Positions 31,916-42,962 of a stretch of DNA of 64,000 nt are shown here, one piece after another. Source of the stretch: Novosphingobium malaysiense. Lineage in GTDB: Bacteria > Pseudomonadota > Alphaproteobacteria > Sphingomonadales > Sphingomonadaceae. The stretch spans positions 124,001-188,000 of the forward strand of contig NZ_JTDI01000003.1 of assembly GCF_000802225.1 (NCBI RefSeq), written 5' to 3'. The position numbers were made by a program, and so were the translations under genes. The notes under the pieces were generated by a model. That model had not been told where the DNA came from and searched no databases. It saw only the letters and a program-made list of their open reading frames with translations. Positions within the stretch are counted from its first letter, which is position 1; the number at the start of each line of letters is the position of its first letter.

Positions 31916-32643
31916 TTACCGGGCTTGGTTAACGGATTCCCGGTGCCCCGTGGAAAATTGTTCACCAAGCAGCGCTACCAGCCGCTCTGCGACCACTTCC
32001 GGCGGCTTGACCGATTCCGGGGCCTCGCCCGGGTAGGCACGCGCCCGCATGTCGGTCCGCGTGGCGCCCGGATTGACGATGGCGACGCGCACCTTCGAGA
32101 CATTGGCGGTCTCCTGCGCATAGCAGTCGAGCAGCACTTCGAAGGCGGCCTTGGTCGCGGCATAGGCGCCCCAATACGCGCGCGGCTTTGCCGCCACCGT
32201 TGAAGTCATGCCCACGACGCGCGGATTGTCGCTCTTGCGCAGCAGTGGATCGAGGTTGGCGATCAGCGCCTGCGTGGCCAGGACATTGGTGGTCAGTGCC
32301 TTGTTGAAGGCATTCTGGTCGATATCGGCCACCGAAGTCAGTTCGGGCAGGATGGCCGCGTTGATCACCAGGATGTCGAGCTTGCCCCAGCGCTGGGAGA
32401 TCGCGGTGGCAAGGCGGGCGATCCCGTCCGGCTCGACCAGGTCCACCGGGGCGATCGTGGCGGAGCCACCGGCCTTGTAGATCTGCTCCTCGACCGCCTC
32501 GAGCGCGGTGGTGTTGCGTCCGGTCAGGACGACATGCGCGCCTGCCGCGGCAAGGGCCATCGCCGTCGCCGCGCCGATGCCCTTGCTCGAGCCGGTGACG
32601 AGGGCGACCTGCCCCTCGAATGCCTTTTCGTTCATGCCGTCGC

Positions 32644-32647
<4 letters not shown>
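31916..32647 (-). CDS. Short-chain dehydrogenase/reductase
   Basis: A 243-residue NAD(P)-dependent SDR. Cofactor loop VTGSSKGIGAATAMA; NAAILPE takes the place of NNAG; catalytic Ser lies in MTSTVAAKP and Tyr-Lys in YAATK (GAYAATKAAF). TGR after the first strand (VVLTGRN) favours NADP(H). The ATG overlaps the purF stop by four bases, so it is co-translated with purF; a second ATG four codons on is possible. The substrate is unknown. Confidence 0.88.
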
Positions 32648-34092
<1,445 letters not shown>

Positions 34093-34360
34093 GGATTTGT
34101 CCGGCCCGCTGGCGCCTCAAAACGCCCGCGCATTTGGAAGGGATTGCCTCCAATTGCAAGGGGGGAAAGGGACCGATTCCGGACCTGGATTGACGATGGC
34201 GTGGATTCGTGACGCTGGGATGACGGTCCGAGGCGGCGGGAACCGTGCGCTCGCCGCGCAGTTTCGGCATCTCCCTGCGGTCGCTGCCGCCGCGGGTTGC
34301 CAGCCCCGTTTCAGGTCCCTAATGCCGCACCATCCCACCGATCACAGACGGACCCGTCGC

Positions 34361-35602
34361 TTGATCCTTTCACCGTTCGAATGGACCATCGCCAAGCGCT
34401 ACATGCTTCCCGGCAAGGGAGAGCGATTCATTGCGCTTGTCGCCGGTATCAGCCTTGTTGCCGTCATGCTCGGCGTGTGGGCGCTGGTCATCGTCATGAG
34501 CGTCATGAACGGCTTTCGCGCCGAACTGTTCGACAAGATCGTGGGTCTCAACGGCCACGCGATCATCCAGGCCTACGGCGGCCGACTCGAGGACTGGCAG
34601 GACGTGCTCAAGGAAGTGAGGGCCACTCCGGGCGTTACCCGTGCCTCGCCGCTGATCGAACAGCCGCTGCTCGCCAGTTTCAACGGCCGGGTCGAGGCGA
34701 TCCTCGTGCGCGGAAATACTGCCTCCGACATCGAGCGGCTTCGCGACAAGGTCCAGGCGGGCAATCTCGACGAATTGAAAGTGGGCGGAGACAACGTCGC
34801 CATCGGCTCGCAGCTGGCGCAGAATCTCGGCGCGCGGGTCGGCGACGTCATCACGGTCATCAATCCGCAAGGGCGCTCGACACCGTTCGGTACGGTGCCG
34901 CGCCAGATCGCCTACCGGGTCGCGGCGATCTTCGAGATCGGCGTCTACGACTACGACAGCGCCTTCGTCGTCATGCCGATTCCCAATGCGCAGACGCTGC
35001 TGCTCACCGGCGATACGATCGGCATGATCGAGGTGACCACCAACGATCCCGATCACGTCGACAGGATACTCGCTCCCTTGCAGCGCAAGCTGGCCGGGCG
35101 CGCGATCATCAACGACTGGAAGACCATCAACGCCTCGCTGTTCGAGGCGCTGGCGGTCGAACGGGTCGTGATGTTCGTGGTGCTGTCGATCATCGTGCTG
35201 GTGGCCGTCTTCAACATTCTCTCCTCGCTGATCATGCTGGTACGCGCCAAGACGCGCGACATCGCCATCCTGCGAACGATGGGGGCGACGCGCAGATCGC
35301 TGCTCAAGGTCTTCGTCACCACCGGCTTCTGCATCGGGGCGCTGGGCACCGTGTCGGGCCTCGCGCTGGGTCTTGTCTCGCTCTATTTCCGCCAGCCGAT
35401 CGTCCACGGGGTGGAGCGCATGACCGGCCAGAACCTGTGGGATCCCTCGATCCGGTTCCTGACCGAGCTGCCCAGCCGCCCCGATCCGGTCGAGATCGCC
35501 GTGATCTGCATCATGGCCCTCGTCTTCAGTTTCCTCGCCACGCTCTACCCGGCGTTCAAGGCGGCAAGCACCGATCCCGTTCAGGTCCTGCGCTATGAGT
35601 GA
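34361..35602 (+). CDS. lolC: Lipoprotein-releasing ABC transporter permease LolC/E
   Basis: Inner-membrane subunit that extracts outer-membrane lipoproteins for LolA. The TTG at 34361 is chosen because it yields the N-terminus [20 protein letters not shown] usual for sphingomonads (413 residues); an in-frame ATG at 34322 adds 13 residues. One helix near residues 22-48 ([20 protein letters not shown]), a large periplasmic domain, then three C-terminal helices starting [19 protein letters not shown] and ending [18 protein letters not shown]. The stop overlaps lolD by eight bases. Only one permease gene is present, as is usual outside gammaproteobacteria. Confidence 0.92.
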   Translation: MILSPFEWTIAKRYMLPGKGERFIALVAGISLVAVMLGVWALVIVMSVMNGFRAELFDKIVGLNGHAIIQAYGGRLEDWQDVLKEVRATPGVTRASPLIEQPLLASFNGRVEAILVRGNTASDIERLRDKVQAGNLDELKVGGDNVAIGSQLAQNLGARVGDVITVINPQGRSTPFGTVPRQIAYRVAAIFEIGVYDYDSAFVVMPIPNAQTLLLTGDTIGMIEVTTNDPDHVDRILAPLQRKLAGRAIINDWKTINASLFEALAVERVVMFVVLSIIVLVAVFNILSSLIMLVRAKTRDIAILRTMGATRRSLLKVFVTTGFCIGALGTVSGLALGLVSLYFRQPIVHGVERMTGQNLWDPSIRFLTELPSRPDPVEIAVICIMALVFSFLATLYPAFKAASTDPVQVLRYE

Positions 35603-36296
35603 TCCGGTTATCAATCCCATGCGCGCCGAGGCCGTCGTGCGGCTGACGGACGTCACGCGCAGCTTCGAGCAGGGCGGCGTCACCATCGACGTGCTGCGCG
35701 GGGTGAACCTGGCCGTGGCGCCGGGCGAGATCGTGGCCCTGCTGGGCCCCTCCGGCTCCGGCAAGTCGACCATGCTGCAGGCGATCGGGCTTCTGGAAGG
35801 CGGCTTCGGCGGGCGGATCGAGATCGCCGGCATCGACGCCTCGAACCTGGGAAAGAACGACCGTGCGGCGGTGCGGCGCGACCACATCGGCTTCGTGTAC
35901 CAGTTCCACCACCTGTTACCCGACTTCAATGCCATCGAGAACGTGGTCCTGCCGCAGCTGATCACCGGCAAGCCGCGGGCAGAATGCGAGGCGAGGGCGA
36001 AGGAGCTGCTCACGGCTCTCGGCCTCGGCCAGCGGCTCGAGCATCGGCCCAGCAAGCTTTCGGGCGGCGAGCAGCAGCGCGTGGCGGTGGCCCGCGCTCT
36101 CGCCAACCGGCCGCACCTGGTCCTGGCCGACGAACCGACCGGAAACCTGGACGAGGCCACGGCCGATGTCGTGCTGCGCCAGTTCCTCTCGCTGGTGCGC
36201 GAAGAGGGCAGCGCGGCCCTGGTGGCGACGCACAACGAGCGGCTGGCGGCACAGATGGACCGTGTCGTCCGCTTGCACGATGGCGTGTTGGCGTAG
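35595..36296 (+). CDS. lolD: Lipoprotein-releasing ABC transporter ATPase LolD
   Basis: A 233-residue ABC ATPase. Walker A is GPSGSGKST, the Q-loop region [16 protein letters not shown] is the typical LolD sequence, the signature is [15 protein letters not shown] and Walker B is [15 protein letters not shown] overlaps the end of lolC by eight bases, so the two are translationally coupled. Confidence 0.95.
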   Translation: MSDPVINPMRAEAVVRLTDVTRSFEQGGVTIDVLRGVNLAVAPGEIVALLGPSGSGKSTMLQAIGLLEGGFGGRIEIAGIDASNLGKNDRAAVRRDHIGFVYQFHHLLPDFNAIENVVLPQLITGKPRAECEARAKELLTALGLGQRLEHRPSKLSGGEQQRVAVARALANRPHLVLADEPTGNLDEATADVVLRQFLSLVREEGSAALVATHNERLAAQMDRVVRLHDGVLA

Positions 36297-36379
36297 AGAC
36301 TTCGTACTGGAATTTGCGTTGATTTTGCGGTTTGCAGTATCCAAATCGCTAGAAAAGTATTGAATGAAAGGACCCGGCG

Positions 36380-36664
36380 ATGAGCGATACCCCGTCCACT
36401 ATCCAGAACGAGGACGGCGCCCCCAAGGGCTTCGGCTGGAGCGATTCGGCTGAATTGCACAAGTGCGAGGACGGAGGCGGCCTGTTTCACCGCTTCAAGA
36501 CCATCCGGCGCGGCACGATGGCTGAACTGATCCACTTCGTGATGGATCTGCCCGAAGAGAAGCGGCAGGACTACGCGATCCAGAAGGACGGCGACCGCAC
36601 TTTCAAGATCGGCGAGATTCGCAGCCTCTACCGTCGTTCGGACTTTCCTACCGGCCAGGTGTGA
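36380..36664 (+). CDS. Conserved-looking small protein, unknown function
   Basis: A 94-residue soluble protein without signal or membrane segment: acidic N-terminus, one cysteine (HKCEDGGGLFHRF), then a helix MAELIHFVMDLPEEKRQDYA and a short basic/hydrophobic end (FKIGEIRSLYRR). AAAGGACC (36367-36374) is a reasonable ribosome-binding site before the ATG. Codon use is like its neighbours. I do not recognise the family. It stands 84 bases behind lolD and 32 bases before the next gene, so may be part of either transcript. Confidence 0.7.
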   Translation: MSDTPSTIQNEDGAPKGFGWSDSAELHKCEDGGGLFHRFKTIRRGTMAELIHFVMDLPEEKRQDYAIQKDGDRTFKIGEIRSLYRRSDFPTGQV

Positions 36665-36695
36665 TTGCGCCATGGACGAAACGACCGAATAAGGC

Positions 36696-37286
36696 ATGGT
36701 GATCGGCGCTCTCGTACTTGCAGTCATGCAAGGCGCCCCTGCTGCAGGGGGTGCGCCCGAGCCTGCCGCTGTTTCGGCCCCGTTTCCGCCTCCACCGGGC
36801 GCCAAGCCCAATGCTCCCGTCTGCGTGTCGCCGGAGCAGGCCGCTTTCGACTTCTGGGTGGGTGACTGGGACGTCTATCCGCGCGGCAAGGACAAGCTGG
36901 TCGCGCATAGCCGGATCGAGAAACTCTATGGCGGCTGCGCGATTCGCGAGAACTGGATGCCGGTCAGCGGCGCCAATGGCGGCAGCCTGAACAGCTACGA
37001 TCCCGAGACCGGCAAGTGGCACCAGACCTGGGTGGCCTCGAACCCGGGACGGGTCGAGTTCGAAGGCGGTCCGCAGGGCAATGCCATGGTTCTCACTGGC
37101 CTGTGGCCGGAGGTGCTCGGACCGGGCCGGGATGCGCTCGTGCGCATGACCTACACGCCGCTCGACGACGGGTCCGTGCGCCAGTTCGGCGAGGCTTCCG
37201 AAGACGGCGGCAAGACCTGGCAGCCCAATTTCGACTTCGTCTACCGCCCCCACGCGGCGCATCCCGCCGGCTCAGAGACACCGTGA
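36696..37286 (+). CDS. Probable exported DUF1579-like protein
   Basis: A 196-residue protein with a short hydrophobic N-terminus (VIGALVLAVMQGAPAAGG) and a proline/alanine-rich linker. The mature domain begins AAFDFWVGDWDVYPRGK, the opening seen in lipocalin-like DUF1579-type proteins, and continues with beta-strand-rich sequence (CAIRENWMP; GKWHQTWVASNPG; ALVRMTYTPL). Ligand and role are unknown. The TGA overlaps the GTG start of the glutathione peroxidase gene by four bases, so the two are coupled. Confidence 0.72.
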   Translation: MVIGALVLAVMQGAPAAGGAPEPAAVSAPFPPPPGAKPNAPVCVSPEQAAFDFWVGDWDVYPRGKDKLVAHSRIEKLYGGCAIRENWMPVSGANGGSLNSYDPETGKWHQTWVASNPGRVEFEGGPQGNAMVLTGLWPEVLGPGRDALVRMTYTPLDDGSVRQFGEASEDGGKTWQPNFDFVYRPHAAHPAGSETP

Positions 37287-37762
37287 AGACCATAGCCGAC
37301 TTTTCGGCCAGGCTTCCCAATGGTGAAGCGGTCAGTCTCGCCGACAGGCTCGGCAAGGTGTTGCTGGTCGTCAACACGGCCAGCAAGTGCGGCTTCACGC
37401 CGCAATACAAGGGTCTGGAAGCGCTCTGGCGCAAGTATCGCGACCGGGGCTTCGAGGTCATCGCCTTCCCTTGCAACCAGTTCGGACGGCAGGAGCCGGG
37501 CGGCGCCGAAGAAATCGCGAGCTTCTGCGATGTGAATTTCGGCCTGTCTTTCCCGCTGATGGGCAAGGTCGAGGTGAACGGCGCCAATGCCGATCCGCTC
37601 TACGAGTGGCTCAAGGCGCAGGCGCCGGGCGTGCTCGGCAGCAAGGCGATCAAGTGGAACTTCACCAAGTTCCTGATCGACCGCGACGGCAAGGTGGTCC
37701 GCCGCTACGCGCCTACCGAAAAGCCGGAAAATCTCGAGAAGGACATCGAGGCCCTTCTCTGA
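37283..37762 (+). CDS. Glutathione peroxidase-family thiol peroxidase
   Basis: A 159-residue thioredoxin-fold peroxidase that reduces hydrogen peroxide or lipid peroxides. The GTG at 37283 (GTGA overlap with the previous stop) gives the family start KTIADFSARLPNGE. The peroxidatic cysteine is C36 (NTASKCGFTPQY), and the tetrad partners are in FPCNQFGRQEPG and IKWNFTKFLID. CNQF carries the resolving cysteine expected in thioredoxin-dependent members, so thioredoxin is a likelier reductant than glutathione. Confidence 0.93.
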   Translation: MKTIADFSARLPNGEAVSLADRLGKVLLVVNTASKCGFTPQYKGLEALWRKYRDRGFEVIAFPCNQFGRQEPGGAEEIASFCDVNFGLSFPLMGKVEVNGANADPLYEWLKAQAPGVLGSKAIKWNFTKFLIDRDGKVVRRYAPTEKPENLEKDIEALL

Positions 37763-37783
37763 GATTTTCCCATTTTCGCCGGT

Positions 37784-38947
37784 TCAATCCACCAGGTCTT
37801 CGAGGTCGTCCGGGTCGATTTCGGCGACGGCAGCCTTGAGTTCCTCTATGCTGTTGGCCGAACCTTCGGCTTCGACGAGGAAGCGGTTGTCCACCATGCG
37901 CCCGAACTTGCCGCGCTGGGTCTTTCGGTTCCACGATTCGGACTGCATCTGGCCATCGACCGTGCCGGTCTTCTCATAGCTGTCCGCGTCCTCCTTCGAC
38001 TGCTCGAAGCCCATCGCCGAGCCCATCGCCGCGACCGCGCCCATGCCGTGGAAATCGGCGATCTGCAGCGTGAAGGTCTTGTCGTCGGCGGAGTACTTGG
38101 CTTCCGCCGAAGCCCCCATCGTGCCGGCGCCGACCGTTTCCATCGAGGTCCGGGTGTAGGGGCCGATGGATTCGGGCAGCAGGTCCTTGAGTTCGGATAC
38201 CGGGACCGCCTTGGTCTTGCCGCTGGCGGCGTCTTCCATCTGCTTGCCCATCTGCTCGAGCTTGCCCGTGTCGACCGAGCCGACGCCGGGGATCGAGATC
38301 GTCCCGTCCATGCTCGATTCCTCGGACGACGAGGAGAACATCGCCGGGCCCGCGAACATGCCGACGACCGAAGCGGTGAGGGCAGAGGCGATGAAGCCCA
38401 GCACGAGCGCGCAGACGACGGTGACGGCAGTGTATCCAAGGACCTTGTCCGCCGGCACCTTCATCAGTTCGGGCGCACCGACGTAGAACAGGTAGAGGCT
38501 GTACAGGCCGACGATCCCGAGTACCGAGAGAGCCGGGAGCAGACTGAAGATACCTGCAAGCCAGCCGGCGGTCATGCTGTAGGCTACCAGCTTGAACGCC
38601 GCCGTCTTGTTCTCGATGCCGGAGAACTTGGGCGCAAGCAGGTTGGCGATCCAGGCAATGATGAACACGCTGATGATGGCCAGGACGTAGCTCACGATGG
38701 CGGACGTAAGGCCGGTCATCAGGCCGGGCCGGAAATGGACGAACAGCGCGCCGTATCCGAACAGTTGTCCCCCGATAAAACTTGCCACAGGGCCAATTGC
38801 CGCGAGCGGCAGGACGTAACTCTTCAGAATACTCGCGGTCGATTCCGATTCAGCCGCAATGACGGGCCATTCCGCCTTCGGTTTCAGGATGATGGCCTTG
38901 GCGCGTTCGACCAGCGGCTTGCCGCCGGTTGTCGTACCGGTCTCCAT
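37784..38947 (-). CDS. YIP1-family membrane protein with soluble C-terminal domain
   Basis: 387 residues. The first 210 form a YIP1-type unit of about five helices, introduced by ERAKAIILKPKAEWPVIAAE and including FIIAWIANLLAPKFSG. A linker with a serine run (FSSSSEESS) leads into a soluble domain of about 150 residues (ELKDLLPESIGPYTRTSMET; NRFLVEAEGSANSIEELKAA) and an acidic tail. The second domain makes it about twice the size of a plain YIP1 protein. Role unknown. Convergent with gpx and divergent from dnaE. Confidence 0.8.
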   Translation of the reverse strand: METGTTTGGKPLVERAKAIILKPKAEWPVIAAESESTASILKSYVLPLAAIGPVASFIGGQLFGYGALFVHFRPGLMTGLTSAIVSYVLAIISVFIIAWIANLLAPKFSGIENKTAAFKLVAYSMTAGWLAGIFSLLPALSVLGIVGLYSLYLFYVGAPELMKVPADKVLGYTAVTVVCALVLGFIASALTASVVGMFAGPAMFSSSSEESSMDGTISIPGVGSVDTGKLEQMGKQMEDAASGKTKAVPVSELKDLLPESIGPYTRTSMETVGAGTMGASAEAKYSADDKTFTLQIADFHGMGAVAAMGSAMGFEQSKEDADSYEKTGTVDGQMQSESWNRKTQRGKFGRMVDNRFLVEAEGSANSIEELKAAVAEIDPDDLEDLVD

Positions 38948-39085
38948 GATTTGCCCTCCTCTTCATTGGTCTTCCCAAGAGCAGGGAAACATATTGTCAG
39001 CCTCTTGAAAAGCAGTGCTTTTGGTTGAAGTCGCTCCTCCAACCCGATTTTGCCGGCTTTACCCCCGGCTTTTGGCGCGGTGGAC

Positions 39086-39114
39086 TTGATTGCCGACAAG
39101 GCAGGCGCATAGAT
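39086..39114 (+). promoter_or_regulatory. Candidate promoter of dnaE
   Basis: TTGATT (39086-39091), 17 bases, ATAGAT (39109-39114), a reasonable housekeeping-type -35/-10 pair. Transcription would begin within a few bases of the dnaE ATG at 39123, so the mRNA would be nearly leaderless; no ribosome-binding site is visible there either. Confidence 0.35.
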
Positions 39115-39122
39115 TTCCGGGC

Positions 39123-42100
39123 ATGCCGTTCGCTCCTTTCGTTCCGCTTCGCATCTTTTCCAGCTTCACCATGCTCGACGGTGCGATCGATCCGAAGGCG
39201 GCTGCCAAGCTGGCCAAGGCGCGCAACTTTCCGGCCGCCGCCATCTGCGACCGCAATGGTCTCTATGGCGCCCCGACGTTTGCGCAGGCCTGCATGGACG
39301 TGGGCGTCCAGCCCATCGTCGGCACTTATCTGGCCATAGCCCGGCCCGGTGCTGCGGTGCAGGGGCAGGACTTCCCGATCGACTGGCTGGCGCTGTTTGC
39401 CCAGAACGAGCAGGGCTGGCTCAACCTGTGCCGCCATGTCAGCCGCGCTCACCTCGACCGGCCGCTGGAACTCGATCCGCACGTCGGGCTGGAAACGCTG
39501 CGGGGGTACACCGATGGCCTGATCTGCCTCACCGGCGGCAACGAGGGCGCCCTGGCCCGGCTCTTCGCCGACAGGCAGGGCGAAGCGGCGGAGCGCTATT
39601 GCGACGAACTGGAGGCCCTGTTCGGCGATCGCCTCTATATCGAGATCACCCGCACCGGCGAGCCCGAGGAAGACGCGAGCGAGGAAGACCTGATTACGCT
39701 CGCCTATGCGCGTGACATTCCGCTGGTGGCGACCAACCCCGCGCAGTTCGCGGAGAAGACCTTCCACGCCGCGCACGACGCCATGCTGTGCATCGCCCAT
39801 TCGACGCAAGTCGACGCGGCGGAACGGCCGCGCTCTTCGTCCGAACGCTGGGTAAAGCCGGTCGAGGACATGGAGGAACTGTTCTCCGATCTGCCCGAGG
39901 CCATGGCGAACACGCTCGTCGTCGCCCAGCGCTGCGCCTTCGCGCCGCCGCGCCGCAAGCCGCTGCTACCCAGCCTCGCCGGCGATATCGAGGGCGAGCA
40001 GCGGATGCTGGTCAACGACGCCCGCGCCGGCCTTGCCCGCCGCCTCGTGCCCTACTGGCCCGAGGTTACCGAAGCCGAACTGGATGCCGTGCTCGCGCTC
40101 GACGACGCAGATCGCCGGGCTGCCTACGAAAGCACGCTGCAGGAAAAGGGCGTCACAGAGGACTTCCTCGACTATGCCAAGCGGCTCGATTTCGAGACGC
40201 AGATCATTATCGGCATGGGCTTTCCCGGCTACTTCCTGATCGTTGCCGACTTCATCAAGTGGGCCAAGGACAACGGCATTCCGGTGGGGCCGGGCCGTGG
40301 CTCGGGTGCCGGCTCGCTGGTCGCCTGGGCGCTGACGATTACCGACCTCGATCCATTGAAGCTCAACCTGCTTTTCGAACGCTTCCTCAACCCGGAACGC
40401 GTTTCGATGCCGGACTTCGATATCGACTTCTGCGAAACCCGGCGCGGCGAGGTTATCCGCTACGTCCAGCGCAAGTACGGGCACGATCACGTCGCGCAGA
40501 TCATCACCTTCGGCAAGATGAAGGCCCGCGCCGTGCTGCGCGACTGCGGGCGCATCCTGCAGATGGGCTACGGCCGTGTCGATGGGCTGTGCAAGATGGT
40601 CCCGAACCATCCCACCGATCCGTGGAACCTCACCGAGGCGCTGCACGGCCGCAAGGCACATGGCGTCACCAAGGACCCGCCGGTCGCCGAATTCCGCCGC
40701 GAATACGATACCGATCCCGAAGTGAAGCGGATGGTGGACCTCGCCGTCCAGCTCGAAGGCCTGCCGCGCAACTCCTCAACCCACGCGGCGGGCGTCGTCA
40801 TCGGCGACCGTCCGCTTTCCGAACTCGTTCCGCTCTACCGCGATCCGCGTTCCGACATGCCGGTGACGCAGTTCGACATGAAGCACGTCGAGGATACCGG
40901 GCTCGTCAAGTTCGACTTCCTCGGGCTCAAGACGCTCTCGGTGCTGCGCAAGGCGACCGACCTGCTCGAACGGCGCGGGATCACCATCGATCTCTCCGCG
41001 CTCAAGTGGGACGATCCGGGCGTCTACGAGTTGCTCAAGCGCGGCGACACGGTGGGCGTGTTCCAGCTGGAATCGGAAGGCATGCGCCGCACCCTGGCGG
41101 CCGTGAAGCCGACCAACTTCGGCGACATCATCGCGCTCGTTTCACTCTATCGCCCGGGCCCGATGGACAACATCCCGCTCTTCGGCCGCCGCAAGAATGG
41201 GCTGGAGGAGATCGTCTACCCGCACGAGAAGCTCGAGCCGATCCTCTCCGAGACCTACGGCATCTTCGTCTACCAGGAACAGGTCATGCAGGCCGCGCAG
41301 GTCCTGGCCGGCTACTCGCTCGGCGGCGCGGACATGCTGCGCCGCGCGATGGGCAAGAAGAAGAAGGAGGAGATGGACAAGCAGCGCGAGATCTTCGTCA
41401 AGGGCTGCAAGGAGGTCTCCGGGATCGAGACGGCGAAAGCCAACGAGCTGTTCGACTTGATCGACAAGTTCGCCGGCTACGGCTTCAACAAGTCACACGC
41501 CGCCGCCTACGCGCTGCTCGCCTATCATACGGCATGGCTGAAGGCGCATTACCCGCACGAATTCTACGCCGCGTCGATGTGCTTCGACATGCACCAGTCG
41601 GAAAAGCTGGCGATCTTCGTCGATGACGCCCGGCGCAACGGCATCGAACTGGCCGCGCCCGACATCAATCGCTCCGAGGCCGAGTTCACGGTGGAGGAAA
41701 CGGCCGAGAGCCACGCCGTGCGCTATGCGCTCGCGGGCCTGCGCAATGTCGGCGAAAAGGCGATGGACATGATGGTCGCCGAACGTCAGGCCAATGGCAG
41801 GTTCGCCGATCTCGACGACGTGTTCCGCCGTGCACCCGCCGGTTCGATGAACCGCCGCCAGCTGGAAAGCCTCGCCGCCGCCGGCGCCTTCGACAGTCTC
41901 GAGCCGAACCGCGCCAAGGTGCTCGCCAATGCCGATACGCTGCTGGCCGAGGCCGACCGCTCCTCGCGCGAGCGCAATTCGGACCAGAACAGCCTGTTCG
42001 GAGGCGACGACCATGCCGAACAGGGCTTGCGCCTCGTCGAGGCCGAACCGTGGAGCCGCATGGACCAGATGGCGAAGGAACGCGAAGTCTTCGGCTTCTA

Positions 42101-42728
42101 CTTCGCCGCCCATCCGGTCGAGCAGTTCCGCCACGTGGCCTCGGCCAACGGCGCGCGCACCTACACCAGCCTCATGGCGGGCGGCACTGGTGGGGGCCGG
42201 ACGGGCGCGGTCATGGCGGCGATGGTGGAGAACGTCCAGAAGCGAAAGACCCGCAAGGGCAAGGACTTCGTGATGGCCGATTTCTCCGACTCCACAGGCA
42301 ACTTCTCGGCCTCGTGCTTCGAGGAAAGCCTGGTCGAGAACTTCGTGAAGTGGGCCCGGGAAAGTGCTTGCGTCCTGCTCAACGTCGAACTCGACAGCCC
42401 GAGCCCGGACGAGCCGCCGCGCGTCACCGTGCGCGGGGCGCGGCCGCTCGCCGAAGTCACGGCCAGCGCGCGCATGCTGCTCAAGCTGGAAATCGACCGG
42501 ATCGAGGCGGTGCAGGAACTGGCGCTGCTGCTGCGTCCCGGAACGCCGGGCGCGGGCGAGATCATCGCGACCCTCAAGCTCGACGGCGGGCGTACCCAGA
42601 AAGTCCGGCTGGGCCGCGATTTCGCGCTCGACGGCGAATTCGTGGAGCACCTTGCCAATGTCGACGGCCTGACCATCGGCGAATTCAAGGCCAAGCGCGG
42701 CCCGGAACGAATGCAGCGCGCCGCCTAG
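39123..42728 (+). CDS. dnaE: DNA polymerase III alpha subunit DnaE
   Basis: The 1201-residue replicative polymerase. Domains in order: PHP (LRIFSSFTMLDGAIDP, in which the metal-binding histidine of active PHP domains is replaced by Phe), palm with PVGPGRGSGAGSLVAW and the catalytic aspartates near 431-435 (SMPDFDIDFCE), thumb/fingers (FGRRKNGLEEIVYPHEKLEP, VYQEQVMQAAQVLAGYSLG, GYGFNKSHAAAYALLAY), helix-hairpin-helix, an OB domain (RTGAVMAAMVENVQKRKTR) and the clamp-binding tail. The degenerate PHP motif suggests that proofreading is done by a separate epsilon subunit. Confidence 0.97.
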   Translation: MPFAPFVPLRIFSSFTMLDGAIDPKAAAKLAKARNFPAAAICDRNGLYGAPTFAQACMDVGVQPIVGTYLAIARPGAAVQGQDFPIDWLALFAQNEQGWLNLCRHVSRAHLDRPLELDPHVGLETLRGYTDGLICLTGGNEGALARLFADRQGEAAERYCDELEALFGDRLYIEITRTGEPEEDASEEDLITLAYARDIPLVATNPAQFAEKTFHAAHDAMLCIAHSTQVDAAERPRSSSERWVKPVEDMEELFSDLPEAMANTLVVAQRCAFAPPRRKPLLPSLAGDIEGEQRMLVNDARAGLARRLVPYWPEVTEAELDAVLALDDADRRAAYESTLQEKGVTEDFLDYAKRLDFETQIIIGMGFPGYFLIVADFIKWAKDNGIPVGPGRGSGAGSLVAWALTITDLDPLKLNLLFERFLNPERVSMPDFDIDFCETRRGEVIRYVQRKYGHDHVAQIITFGKMKARAVLRDCGRILQMGYGRVDGLCKMVPNHPTDPWNLTEALHGRKAHGVTKDPPVAEFRREYDTDPEVKRMVDLAVQLEGLPRNSSTHAAGVVIGDRPLSELVPLYRDPRSDMPVTQFDMKHVEDTGLVKFDFLGLKTLSVLRKATDLLERRGITIDLSALKWDDPGVYELLKRGDTVGVFQLESEGMRRTLAAVKPTNFGDIIALVSLYRPGPMDNIPLFGRRKNGLEEIVYPHEKLEPILSETYGIFVYQEQVMQAAQVLAGYSLGGADMLRRAMGKKKKEEMDKQREIFVKGCKEVSGIETAKANELFDLIDKFAGYGFNKSHAAAYALLAYHTAWLKAHYPHEFYAASMCFDMHQSEKLAIFVDDARRNGIELAAPDINRSEAEFTVEETAESHAVRYALAGLRNVGEKAMDMMVAERQANGRFADLDDVFRRAPAGSMNRRQLESLAAAGAFDSLEPNRAKVLANADTLLAEADRSSRERNSDQNSLFGGDDHAEQGLRLVEAEPWSRMDQMAKEREVFGFYFAAHPVEQFRHVASANGARTYTSLMAGGTGGGRTGAVMAAMVENVQKRKTRKGKDFVMADFSDSTGNFSASCFEESLVENFVKWARESACVLLNVELDSPSPDEPPRVTVRGARPLAEVTASARMLLKLEIDRIEAVQELALLLRPGTPGAGEIIATLKLDGGRTQKVRLGRDFALDGEFVEHLANVDGLTIGEFKAKRGPERMQRAA

Positions 42729-42890
42729 CCGGGGCATCCCCGGCGGCGTGAATACCGGCAACGGCGGGTGGTGTCATGCCATGTCCGCGTCGACCGGAAC
42801 GGGGCCCCTTCTGCGATACTCTGTGTGCCCTACGAAGAACACGCCGTGTCGCGTCTGGACAATTAAATTGCCCGGGTCCCGTTTTACAAA

Positions 42891-42898
42891 TTAACCAT
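42891..42898 (+). promoter_or_regulatory. CtrA half-site TTAACCAT upstream of the acyl-CoA synthetase
   Basis: TTAACCAT on the plus strand, 65 bases before the ATG at 42963, in an AT-richer patch within the 234-base gap after dnaE. Matches the half-site found also near sciP. An 8-mer may occur by chance, so this is only a candidate. The start of the same gap has a GC hairpin CCGGGG-CAT-CCCCGG without a T tract. Confidence 0.35.
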
Positions 42899-42962
42899 AG
42901 ATGATAACCATTTGAGTGTAGCAGTGCACATATAAGCGCCCGGTTGGCGGAGGAGATGCACG

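Noticed and set aside
34239..34263. GGAAC-N17-GTT upstream of lolC, a possible EcfG promoter
   Set aside because: It lacks the C before GTT, and lolCD is a housekeeping pair. About this many matches are expected by chance in a window of this size.
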